Source of the DNA: Musa acuminata AAA Group
Lineage: Eukaryota; Streptophyta; Magnoliopsida; Zingiberales; Musaceae
Assembly: GCF_036884655.1 (NCBI RefSeq)
Contig: NC_088331.1
Span: 15,355,001 to 15,419,000 of the forward strand
Direction: 5' to 3'
DNA: 64,000 bases
Below are positions 31,227 through 43,115 of this stretch, piece by piece. Each line of letters opens with the position of its first letter. Positions within the stretch are counted from its first letter, which is position 1. Position numbers and translations under genes: made by a program. The notes beneath the pieces are model-generated. The model did not search any database. It had not been told where the DNA came from and worked only from the letters and a program-made list of their open reading frames with translations.

Positions 31227-33784
31227 ATCTCCCCCTTTTTGATGATGACAACCACTTGATGACGGAGTTAAACTTAACTCCCGGAGTTTAAACAAACTCC
31301 CCACAATATGCCATATTGATAGAACCTTGAATTCAAACTGAATTCAAGTCATTGTAATATTCATCATGAATACTTGCAACACGTCATCATGAACTTATGC
31401 ATAAACTTATGCATAACATGTCATGTCATCAACACACTTCTCCCCCTTTGTCATCAACAAAAAGGAGAAGTACCACAATCAAGTGTTTGTGATATTGGTT
31501 CAACTCATTGCATGAAAAACATAATATCAAGTTTTATCATCAAGCAAGTTTGCTATTATCAAAAATCAACATGAAAAATTGCGATGTAAGCTTTTGATAT
31601 CATAATGCAAACATTTTAAGTGTTTATCAATTGTAGCATTTCATCACATGGTAAGATATCAATGCGTAAAATTACGATGCAAGTTCTTGACATCTTAACA
31701 CATGACGCAGACATGGCATAATGCAAATTTGGCAATCATAGCATCAGTGTTCATAGCATCAATTCATATATTTCTCCCCCTTTGTCGTTAACAAAAAGGA
31801 GAACGATATAAGAAAATTTTAAATATAAGTGTGATGCCATAAGTAGGTTCATGTCATTTTTCAACAAAAAGTGATAAGATACCAAATATTCAAACATTTC
31901 AAGGAAAACATGACATGGAGATAGCTTTGAAAACTTCTTCCATTTTATTTGTTATTTTCTTTTTGTATGACAGAGGAAAGCTATTTCTGAGCTTACTCGA
32001 ATGAAGTTAAAATCGATAAGATATTAAAGCACGCTTCATTTTTACAAGTATCAAGATATGTATCAAATCCTTGTACGTAAAAATGACTTCCTTTTTCAAG
32101 AAGGAATTTATAAGCAGGAATCATTTCATCAAATCCATTTTTCAAAACAAAATATTGTTCACATGATAAGTGTATAAGAGATGTATTTGCTGATTGATTC
32201 CATATGTCAAAAATTAATGATATGAATTAAACTTAATATGACATATGCTTATTAAGTCTGGAAGAGGATAATTCGAAAATCCAATTGTTAGGATGCCAAT
32301 AGTTAAGAGAATCCGAAAATGAAATTAATACTTTCATGCATTCGGACAAAGTTGTGCTATTGATTTTCAAATACAATCATGAAGATAAGACATGCTCATC
32401 ATCATGATAGTACGATAGCAAGTTTACAATATACAAGCTAGCAAAAATTTTCAACATTTTAATACACGAAAGCTAGCAATTTTCTCTTTGAGATATACAC
32501 ATTAGCAACTCTTTCTTCCCCTATGTCATTAGGAAAGAGAAGGGAAGACCCTTTACATTAATTTCTAAATCATGACAAGGGAAGGTTTCAATCTTATTTG
32601 TGCATCATTATATTTTCAAATTCGAACATGCACAATTTCAAAAACCTTATATTTCATTCATGCATGATACTGAATAAATCAATCAATATTATGAGCATAT
32701 CATACATGATACTTAAATTTTTAACTATTTATCAACATTTTAATCATGATACCAAACATTCATCATTTATAGTATTCATGACATTAAATCAACATACATC
32801 ATTTTAGTAACAACTCATAGTATTTTAAATCATGATTTACATCATATGCAATACATCACATCATAATTAAAAAGCTCAAGTATTGCATGCATCATTGCAA
32901 ATCATAAATGCTTCATATCATGATGGTATCAATTTTGTCAAATTATATGTTACCATGTATGATCATAATTTTTCATTTGTATACATCAAAACAAATTAAT
33001 GAATATCTCATGTATTCATATCATCACATAAGGAATATCAAGAAGAGTTGGTAATGAGATTTACGAATCATGTAGACAAATTATGAATATTAAGAGACAT
33101 ATTATGATTCTTTTTAGATAACTCAAATAGCAAAAATAAAGAATCACAGTAAGTTATTTTGATTTATAAAAATAATTCTCAAGTTATAATTCCAAGAAAT
33201 CACTATTCATTTCAATAAATTTCAATAAGAACACATCATCAAAATCTCAACATTACTTTCAAGAGATTCAAAATGGCATAGATAATTTTATTGATCTCTT
33301 AGTGAAAAAGTCAATACGGTAGAGAAAAATAAATTTTCAAGAAAAATACTTTTCTCTTTTTAGTTGTTTTAGTTCATATGATTTTATTTCATCTATGCCA
33401 AACATGTAGCATGTTTTAAAATCGAAAGTGCAAGTTTTATTACGACAAAGATAAATAAGGCACTTTCATTACTGTGAAAATCGAAAATCGCAGGATTCAT
33501 CATCCATAATTATAAAACCAATAAACACGATTTTTATAATCTCATGCATAGAATAAAATCATGGTATCAAAACATCATTATATCATCAAGCATGATTTCA
33601 TTTTTTCAATCAAAATCATTTTGTTTGTTTATCATAAAATATGTATTTTTCATGATTATTTTCAAAATTACTAGCATGATCATAAATTTTGCATTTTCAT
33701 CATATATATATATATTTTTTTTTTAACATGTAATTTTCAAGAAAATTAATTCTATATTAAAAAGAAAATGTATTATGAAGAGCA
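31227..33784 (-). other. R4 internal noncoding region
   Basis: This AT-rich DNA has no credible ORF. The polypurine tract is 31227-31241. Three polypurine-type hairpin motifs occur at about 31437-31471 (arms ACTTCTCC/GGAGAAGT), 31775-31804 and 32512-32545. Short direct repeats based on CATCATGATA and TTTCAAAATC fill much of the rest; an (AT)n/T run lies at 33704-33724. Confidence 0.75.
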
Positions 33785-34726
33785 TCATGTAATTTCGAAA
33801 TAATTCAAGAGAGTTGAGTTACTTACCTTGTAGTCGAAACCCGTCAAAGCCCAATTCGCCGTTTCACCTTTGGAAGTTCTTGATTCATCCTTGGTTGCCT
33901 TCCTCTTCTTTGGCCTTTTCCTTCGTTCAAGTTCATTGTCTATTTTAGATTTTTGTTTAATAAACTTATTAAGATTTAGTGTTCGAAATTCAAGTTCATC
34001 ATTGTCCTCATCACTTGAGTCATCGCTCAAGTGGTATTCTTTTGTCCGGAGTTCCAAATCCTTCCTGTTCTTTGGAAGGTGATTTTGTTCATCATGTTCA
34101 TCATGTGCATTATGCACCATTTCATATGTCATCAACGAACCAATTAGTTCTTCAAGTGGTAAGTTGTTTAGGTTTTTAGCTTCTTGTATTGCAGTTACTT
34201 TTGAATCCCACTTCTTAGAAAGAGAACGCAAAATCTTGTTTACGAGTTCAAAATCCGAAAAACATTTTCCAAGAGCTCTTAAACTATTGACGACATCCGT
34301 GAAACAGGTGTACATGTCGCCTATAGTCTTGCTTAGTTGCATTCGAAAAAGCTCAAAATCATGCAATAAAATGTTAACTTTCAAGTCTTTGACTCTACTA
34401 GTTCCCTCGTGCGTGATTTCAAGTGTTCGCCAAATGTCAAAAGCCGTTTCGCACGTAGAAATCCGATTGAACTCATTTTTGTCCAAGGAGCAAAATAAGG
34501 CATTCATAGCCTTTGCGTTTAAAGAAAAATACTTCTTCTCCAAATCCGACCATTCGTTCATCGGTTTAGAGGGAAGTTGAAAATCGTTTTCAATGATATT
34601 CCATAAATCCAAATTCATAGAAATCAAGAAAACTCTCATTCGAGTTTTCCAATATGTGTAGTCCAATCCGTTAAATAACAGTGGACGAAAAATCGATAAA
34701 CCCTCTTGAAAGCCATGAAGAGCCAT
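33785..34726 (-). CDS. gag: R4 Gag, 313 aa, truncated before the zinc knuckle
   Basis: I start it at the ATG at 34724-34726 (MALHGFQEGLSIFRP), because the longer open frame upstream runs back into the LTR and the homologous Gags start here. The copia Gag core is complete and open: LDYTYWKTRMRVFLIS, LNAKAMNALFCSLDKNEFNR, THEGTSRVKDLKVNILL, FELVNKILRSLSKKWD, EELIGSLMTYEMVHN. A lysine-rich acidic segment follows, then ...TANWALTGFDYKVSNSTLLNYFEIT. The nucleocapsid knuckle and everything after it are absent. The protein could form or join particles supplied by an autonomous relative. Absence of stops in a non-autonomous copy suggests recent selection or youth. Confidence 0.85.
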   Translation of the reverse strand: MALHGFQEGLSIFRPLLFNGLDYTYWKTRMRVFLISMNLDLWNIIENDFQLPSKPMNEWSDLEKKYFSLNAKAMNALFCSLDKNEFNRISTCETAFDIWRTLEITHEGTSRVKDLKVNILLHDFELFRMQLSKTIGDMYTCFTDVVNSLRALGKCFSDFELVNKILRSLSKKWDSKVTAIQEAKNLNNLPLEELIGSLMTYEMVHNAHDEHDEQNHLPKNRKDLELRTKEYHLSDDSSDEDNDELEFRTLNLNKFIKQKSKIDNELERRKRPKKRKATKDESRTSKGETANWALTGFDYKVSNSTLLNYFEIT

Positions 34727-34776
34727 TTCTCTCGGGTGTAAATCCGAAATGAGAAAAACCGGGCTCTGATACAAAT

Positions 34777-36846
34777 TGTTAGGATCAAGAGCACTAAGAG
34801 GGGGGGGGTGAATTAGTGCAGTGGAAAACTTTCTACTATTAAAATGAAACTGCGTTCGAACGATAAAAACAATTTCTGTGTGAAAGCCGATGCTAAGCAA
34901 GATGATGTTAAAGTCAATCTATGAAGGCAGTTTGCAGCTATGATGAAAACCATAATATAGGCGCAAACTGAAATACGACGTTCGTACAAAAAAACTGATT
35001 TACGTCTAAATGCTGATTCGTAAATCACTTGATTAGGCAAGATGCAGTTTAAGCAAGAGTATAAAGGCAGTTTGCAGTTATGGTAGAGCTCAAAACGTAA
35101 ACGCAATCTGAAATATGATGATCGTACGAAAAAGCAGATTTACGTCTAAACGCTGATTTGGAAAGTGAAAGGCTTGAAACCCGATCATATATGCGCAAAA
35201 AGCAGTGAGCTTTAGAGGAGATTTGCAGTAAAGATAATATGCTTAAAGTAAATGCAAACCGAGATTTAGAGTGGTTCGGTCAATCTTGACCTACTCCACT
35301 TTTGGCTTCCTCCACCGACGAGGTCACCGATGTCAATTAGAGGCCTTCCTTCAATAGGCGAAGGCCAACCACCCTTTACAATTTCACTCCTTTCGACAGG
35401 CTTAGGAGACAACCCTGACAGAATTTTCTCTCCTCTCTTTACAACTCAGAACTTGGAAGAAAAGAGGGAGAAGAACTTTTGGCCTTTAAAATAATTTTGA
35501 GTTCTAAGAATCACAAAAAAAGATCAAGATTTCAGTGTATGTCTGTGCTCTTTCAGTGCTGAATGGGTGGGGTATTTATAGGCCCCAACCCAGTTCAAAT
35601 TTGGAGCTCAAAACTGTCAATTCCTGGAATTCCGGGATCAGGCGGTTGCACCTCCTGACTAGAGCGGTTGCACCGCCTGGCAGAGCTCGAAAACTGAGCC
35701 TCTAGGCGGTGACACCTCTGTCAGGGGTGGTTGCACCTCTCTGCCAGAGCTCGAAGACTGAGCTCAGGCAGTTGCACCTCCTGACTGAGGCGGTTGCACC
35801 GCCTGGTAGAGCTTGAAGACTGAGCTCAAGCGGTGCCACCTCCTGTCAGGGGAGGTTGCACCGCCTAGTCTCGCTCGGAGACTGAGCCCCAAGCGGTGCC
35901 ACCGCCTGGCTGGGGCGGTTGCACCTTCTAGTCTTGCTCGGAGACTGAGCCCAGGCGATGCAACCTCCTGCCTTGGGCAGTTCAGCCGCCTGGCAGAAAT
36001 CAGGGTCCGAATGGGTTGATCCATTCAGCCCGATTTGGGTTTTTCAGGGGCCCAATTGCCCCAAGATTAAGTTAATGGGATCACCTCCCATTTCCAACTT
36101 AATCAATGTGCTAACTACGATTATTCCTTAGACATTTACTACAGCTTGCTCCGGTGCGTCAATCGCTTCTTCCGGCGAGCTTCCGGCGAACTTCCGTCGA
36201 TCATCCGATGAACCCTTGGTGATGCTACTGCGGACTTCCGGCAAACTCCTGGGCTTGCGACGATCCACTTGGCAAGTTCCGACAAGCTTCTTTGGCAAGC
36301 TCATGGACTTCTCAGATTTGTTCCCGTAGAACCTCCGACGACTGTTCGAACTTCCGTCGAACACTCGAACTCCCAATGTGATCATTGTCTTAACTCCGGC
36401 ACAACTCCTGTTGCATGTCTTTCTTCCATCGTAGTGATTCCTGCACACTTAAAACAAAACTTCAATCGAGACAATTAATCCTAAGCAATTAACCAAGTTG
36501 TCCGGCATGTCATTGGTCCCTCGACGCTTCGTCCGATTCTTCGGCGCATCGTCCTCTCCTGCAGCCTATTGCCCAATCGGCCAGTTGACTCCGCAACTCC
36601 GATATCCTTGGCACAATACCCGCTCTTCTTGGCCCGATGCCCGAGTCCACGGCCCGAAGCCTTCTGTCGATACGTCGACTGATCCACCGGCCCGACGTCC
36701 AATCTTCTGACATGTTCCTCCGGCATAACATGATTTTCCTGCTTTAATTGTCTCATCCTGATCGAAGCATCCTGCGTCACTCAAAACACGGATTAAATCA
36801 TAAACATATATCAAGTAGTTTCATCATCAAAATACAAGATTCAACA
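34777..36846 (-). repeat. R4 5' LTR (right, 2070 bp), mosaic
   Basis: Partner of 29151-31226, differing by a few percent by eye. The TATA box is 35573-35580 (minus), U3 repeats with GGCGGTTGCACCGCC lie at about 35640-36000, and the R2-like distal U3 begins near 36467. Confidence 0.9.
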
Positions 36847-39090
36847 TAATTCACTCATTAAACTCATTTCAAATTCATGACTCATACATTTGGCAAATAA
36901 TTCACATAGTGATTCTTCCGAAGAACCAAAAATAATATCATCAACATAAATTTGCACAATAAGAAAATTATTTTCAAAGTGTATGATAAACAATGTAGTA
37001 TCAACCTTATCTTTTGTAAAATTATTTAAAATAAGAAAGGAACTAAGCCTTTCATACTAAGCTCTAACAGCTTGTTTCAAGCCATAAAGAGCCTTTATTA
37101 ATTTGAATACATGATTAGGAAGAAGAGAATTTTCAAATCTGAGAGGTTGTTCGACATATACTTCTTCGGAAATAAAACCATTCAAGAAGGCACTTTTGAC
37201 ATCCGTTTGAAATAGTTTAAAGTCATTACTACTAGCATAGGCAAAGAGCATCCTAATGGCTTCTAATCTTGTCACAGGAACAAAGGTTTCTTCGTAGTCG
37301 ATACCTTCTTCTTGGTTAAAACCTTTGGCCACTAATCTAGCCTTGTTTCTAACCATGATACCGCATTCGTCTTGCTTGTTTTTAAAGACCCATTTAGTAC
37401 CAATGACTAAATAGTCACTAGGTCTAGGAACAAGCTCCCATACCTTATTCCTCTCAAATTGGTTCAATTCCTCTTGCATTGCAATGATCCAAGAATCATC
37501 TTTCAAGGCCTCGTCAATGCATTTAGGTTCAATTTAAGAAAGGAAGGCGGCATTAGCACAAAAATTCTTGAAGGAAGAACGAATGCATCCAAGTTGCATC
37601 TACATACTTGAACCCCTTTTGATGTATCTTCTATAATTAGCTCCTTTGGATGAGCATCTACATACTTCCATTCCTTGGGTAAGGAAATTTTGGAAGAAGA
37701 TGCATCCAAGTTGCTATTTTGAGGAGGGGGTTCATTTAAATTCAAATTATCAAAACCAAGATCATCATCAAAATCATTTTTCTTTAACTTGGAAATTTCA
37801 TTAAAAACTACATGAATAGACTCTTCTATAACTGAGGTTCTTTTGTTAAAAACACGAAAAGCCTTAGAAATGGAAGAGTAACCAAGAAAGATGCCTTCAT
37901 CGAATTTAGCATCAAATTTTCCTAAGACATCCTTTTCTTTCAAAATAAAGCAATTACAACCGAAAACTTTAAAATAAGAAACATTTGGTTTTTTGTTATT
38001 TCATAATTCATAGAGAGTTTTTGATAGAGACCGTCTTATTAGAACCCTGTTCATGATGTAGCAAGCCGTATTCACGGCTTCGGCCCAAAAATACTTGGGT
38101 AGACTATGTTCATTCAACATAGTTCTTGTCATTTCTTGTAGGTTTCTATTTTTTCTTTCAACTACTCCATTTTGTTGAGGATTTCTTAGAATGGAGAAGT
38201 TGTAGTTATATCCATTAAATTCACAAAAACTTTAGAAGTCACGGTTTTGAAATTTACCACCGTGATCACTCCGAATTGATGAAATCATGAAGCCTTTTTC
38301 GTTTTGAGTGAGTTTACAAAATTTAGAGAAACATTTGAAACAATCACTTTTGTCAGCCAAGAAATAGGTCCAAGTGTATCTAGTATAGTCATCTACAATT
38401 ACAAAAGCATATTTGCTTCCTCCTAGACTTGTTTTGTCAATTGGTTCAAATAAGTCCAAATGGATTAATTGTAATAGTCTAGTGGTGCTAATTTGATTTT
38501 TTGGTTTGAAACTTATTTTTATTTGTTTACCTAGTTGACATGCATCACATACTTTGTCTTTAACGAACTTCATATTAGGAATCCCTTGAACTAATTCTTT
38601 AAATGAGATCTTAGATATTAGTTTAAGATGAGATCTTAGATATTAGTTTCATACTTGCATGGCCTAATCTCCTATGCCAAAGCAAAGCCTCATCATTTAA
38701 AGCGGAGAAGCACATGTCATTACTTAGTTCATCAAGGTTGATGGTGTAGACATTATTTTGTTTTAAAGCAATCATTGACAAGTTATTGTTTGATTTTTCA
38801 ATAATGCACGCATTAGATTCAAATCTAACGATGTAACCTTTATCGCATAATTGACTAATACTTAAGAGATTATATTTTAATATATCAACTAGTAATACAT
38901 TATCAATTGAAAAACATGATTTGTTACCTATGGTTTCCTTGCCAATGATTTTGCCTTTGTTGTTGTCTCCGAAGGTGACGTACCCTTCTTCTTTGCTAAT
39001 GAGCATAGAGAAATGAAATGGATCTCCAGTCATGTGTCTTGAGCATCCACTATCAAGATACCATCTCTTGCTCCTAGCTTGTGAGTTTGT
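36847..39090 (-). pseudogene. pol: R3 pol: protease, integrase and N-terminal RT (degenerate)
   Basis: On the minus strand pol starts after the UAG at 39091-39093. It has protease (RWYLDSGCSRHMTGD), the pre-integrase segment (WHRRLGHASMKL), the zinc/core segments (CDACQLGK, HLDLFEPI, DDYTRYTW, SDHGGKFQ) and RT ([23 protein letters not shown] near 36950). Defects are a 25-bp direct duplication at 38603-38649, stops in integrase, a patched insertion at 37583-37609 with a frame change, and a UAG for Trp at 37057-37059. R4 cuts the RT just after the YVDD region; the remainder is 28354-29150. Confidence 0.87.
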
Positions 39091-40615
39091 CTACAAAAGA
39101 GGATAGTTTTTAGGTACCCATTTGATTTTGGGTGCCTCAAAAGTTGATCTACCAATTTTATTATTCATCATTGAAGTATTCATAGTTCCTTTAGGAACCC
39201 ATATCAACTTATGTGGACTAATTTTCTTAAATGGATATTTATAAGCAACATGTCCGGATTTACAACAAAAATTGCATTTCAAACAAGGTGAAACGTGTAA
39301 GGTGAGTCCTTAATGAAAGTGATAGGATTTTGGTGAGATCCTCTCGTAAAACCAATTCCACTTCTATTTGCGACATGACCCTTATTTGCAAGGATCATGT
39401 CCAATCCCTTGCTACCGACCTTAAACTTGTTTAAGGTCTCTTTAAGTAGCAAATTTTCACTTTTTATTACTTCTAAGTGTTTGCACTTAGAACATGCTCT
39501 TTCTTTAAAAGATTAAACTTCTTACTAATAGTTCTACATTCATCGAATAATTCGTGAAAAGCAATAGAAAGTTCATCAAAAGATAAATCTTCATTAATTA
39601 AATCACATATCTCTTCCCCTAAAGCCATTAGCACAAAGTTTGCCTCCTCTTTGTTGCTAGCTTCTCCACTTTCTGAATCACTTGAATCGTCCCAAGTCGC
39701 TTTTAAGGCTTTCTTCTTCTTTGGTTACTTCTTCTTGGCTTGGGGGCATTCATTTTTGAAGTGCCCCGACTTCTTGCATGTGTAGCATATTACTTGGTCC
39801 TTTTTATGTTCAAGTTTGTTTTTGGTGTTATTTTTAAATTTGTTCTTTCTTATAAATTTTTAAAAATTTTGTGTTAAAAGTGCAATGTCATCATCACTGT
39901 CCTTATCACTTGATGTTCCTTTCAAGTGGTCTTCTTGTGATGTAAGCGCCATATCCTTCCTGTTCTTTGGAAGGGGGTTCTCGAGCTTTTCATGAGCATG
40001 ACATATCATTTTGTAGGTCATTAGAGACCCAATAAGTTCTTCAAGAGGAAATGTTTTAAGGTCCTTGGCCTCTTGAATGGCCGTAACTTTTGGATCCCAA
40101 CTTTTTGGGAGGGATCTTAAGATTTTAGTTACTAGTTCAAAGTTAGAAAAGTCTTTACCAAGAGCTTTGAGTCCATTGATGACATCCATGAAACGGGTGT
40201 ACATGTCTCCGATTGACTCACTTGGTTTCATTCGGAAAAGTTCGTAAGAGTGCACAAGAATGTTAATTTTGGACTCTTTTACTCGGCTAGTGCCCTCATG
40301 AGTGACCTTAAGAGTTCTCCAAATATCAACAACCGAATCACAAATTGAAACGCGATTAAATTCATTTTTGTCTAATGTACAAAACAAGACATTCATAGCC
40401 TTTGCGTTTAAAGCAAAAACCTTCTTCTCCGATTCATCCCATTCGCTCATCGGAAGAAAAGATTTTTGAAATTCATTTTCAACAATAGTCCAAAGCTCGA
40501 AATCCATGGAAATGAGGAAGATCCTCATTGGAGTTTTCCAATACATATAATCTGACCCATTAAACATAGGTGGACGTGTAGTAGAATGACCCTTATGCAT
40601 GCCGGAGTAAGCCAT
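39091..40615 (-). pseudogene. gag: R3 gag (degenerate) ending at the conserved UAG
   Basis: Starts MAYSGMHKGHSTTRPPMFNG at 40615. The capsid core is open to about 39862 (LTQNF), then a UAA where other copies have a lysine/phenylalanine-rich stretch. The zinc knuckle CYTCKKSGHFKNEC is intact near 39742-39790, but further stops and deletions follow. The last 63 codons, CNFCCKSGH ... NYPLL, end in UAG at 39091-39093, in frame with protease, exactly as in R1 and R5. The protein differs clearly from theirs, so this is a separate subfamily. Confidence 0.87.
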
Positions 40616-40653
40616 CTCTCTAGGGTATTAAACTAAATACGAGAGTGAGTCTT

Positions 40654-40665
40654 GCTCTGATACCA
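40654..40665 (-). other. R3 primer-binding site, initiator tRNA-Met
   Basis: Minus-strand TGGTATCAGAGC two bases from the 5' LTR end. Confidence 0.9.
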
Positions 40666-40667
40666 AT

Positions 40668-41957
40668 TGTTAAGATCAGAGCGGTACTAAGGGGGGGGGG
40701 GGGTGAATTAGTACAGTGGATTAAAACTTTTGAGTTTGTAAACAAATTCGTAAGTACGAGAAGATTTCGTTTCGATAGTAACTTGAGTAGATGAAAACCG
40801 AAAGCTTGTAGTAGTGTAAATAATAATTTTAGGAAAGTAAGAACTCACACATTTAAGGAACACGCCAATTTAAAGTGGTTCGGTCAAAATGACCTACATC
40901 CACTTGCGAAGCCTTCTTCGAAGAGGCTCCCAACTTCCACTAGCAAATCACTTTACAAGGAAAGGTCAAATACCCCTCTTACAATCTTTTACAAGTGGTT
41001 CACACTCTTACAAATTTTTCAACGAAAGAGAAGGAGGTGAACACTCAAGCAATTGAAAACTAGATTTGCTAAAGACTTTGCTAAGGCTTTTATCTCAAAC
41101 TATTGCTTCTTAAAAGTTATATTCTTGCTGAGAATTGAGGGGTATTTATAGGCCCCAAGAGAATTCAAATTTGGGCTCTAAATTTTGAATTCTCTTGGGT
41201 TTCCGAGGCTGGCGGTGCCACCGCCTATCAATATCATATTGACCGGTGACTGGCGGTGCCACCGCTTGTCGGTGGCGGTGCTACCGCCTGTCAATTTCCA
41301 CATTAACAGCATTCTGGCGGTGCCACCGTCGAAACTCTCGGGTTCTGGGCAGTGTCACCGCCCGAACTCTCGGATGCTGGGCGGTGCCACTGCCCAGTCT
41401 GGCGGTACCACCACTCGACCTAACGGGTCATTGGTTGGGCTGCAAGTCCGGCCCAAACCAAGTCATAATCGGGCCCAATTGGCCCCTAACTAGGATATAG
41501 GATTCTCTTAATCCTAACCCTAATTACATGCAAACTACACAACTGAAAATATAGTCCTAAACAAGTTTTGAAACTGCAAACGTCGAGTCTTGTTTCGGCG
41601 ATCTTCCGACGGACTTTCGATACACCCTCAGATTTCTTCCGGCGGAGTCCCAGCAGGCTCCTGATCTTGTGGTGAGTTCAACGAGTAGCCGAGCCTTTTC
41701 GGTGATCTCTGCGAACCTCCGATGATTTCTTTGGCGGACTTTCGAAAACTCCGACAAGTCCCCGATTTCTTCTCGGTTGGCTCCAGTAGCATCTCCGACG
41801 AGTCTTCAGACTCTCAAACACCCATCGAACTTAACTCTGGTATTCTTGCTTTATGTTTTCAAGCTATCATAGTTAATCCTGTGCACTTAACTTAATAATA
41901 TGGATTAGATCATTTAACTCATCAATTGATTTCGTCATCAAAATCCGAGAATCAACA
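40668..41957 (-). repeat. R3 5' LTR (right, 1290 bp)
   Basis: Runs from TGTTAAGATCAG to ATCAACA in plus coordinates. The TATA box is at 41143-41150 (minus). U3 palindromes (GGCGGTGCCACCGCC at about 41212-41226) lie just upstream. The terminal hairpin has arms GTACTAA (40684-40690) and TTAGTAC (40708-40714) around a 13-G tract. Confidence 0.9.

Positions 41958-43115
<1,158 letters not shown>

Larger units (their letters stand above)
29151..36846 (-). mobile_element. R4: gag-only non-autonomous copia element with intact gag
   Basis: LTRs at 29151-31226 and 34777-36846; target duplication TAATT at 29146-29150 and 36847-36851, within the RT of R3. Internally there is only a gag of 313 aa and 2.56 kb of noncoding DNA; no protease, integrase or RT. 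This matches the class of terminal-repeat retrotransposons with a Gag gene. The primer-binding site (34761-34774) has one mismatch (TTGTATCAGAGCCC). The left LTR end carries TA for CA. Confidence 0.92.
13990..41957 (-). mobile_element. R3: copia element with accessory ORF, split by nested R5 and R4
   Basis: The left LTR is 13990-15570 and the right LTR 40668-41957, flanked by ATGAC at 13985-13989 and 41958-41962. The matching empty site is in copy A near 48092-48110. Without R5 and R4 plus their target duplications the element is about 10.1 kb. On the minus strand the order is 5' LTR, primer site, gag, UAG, pol, a promoter-like spacer, an accessory ORF, polypurine tract, 3' LTR. All coding parts are broken. 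The sequence is a different subfamily from R1 and R5. Confidence 0.92.
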
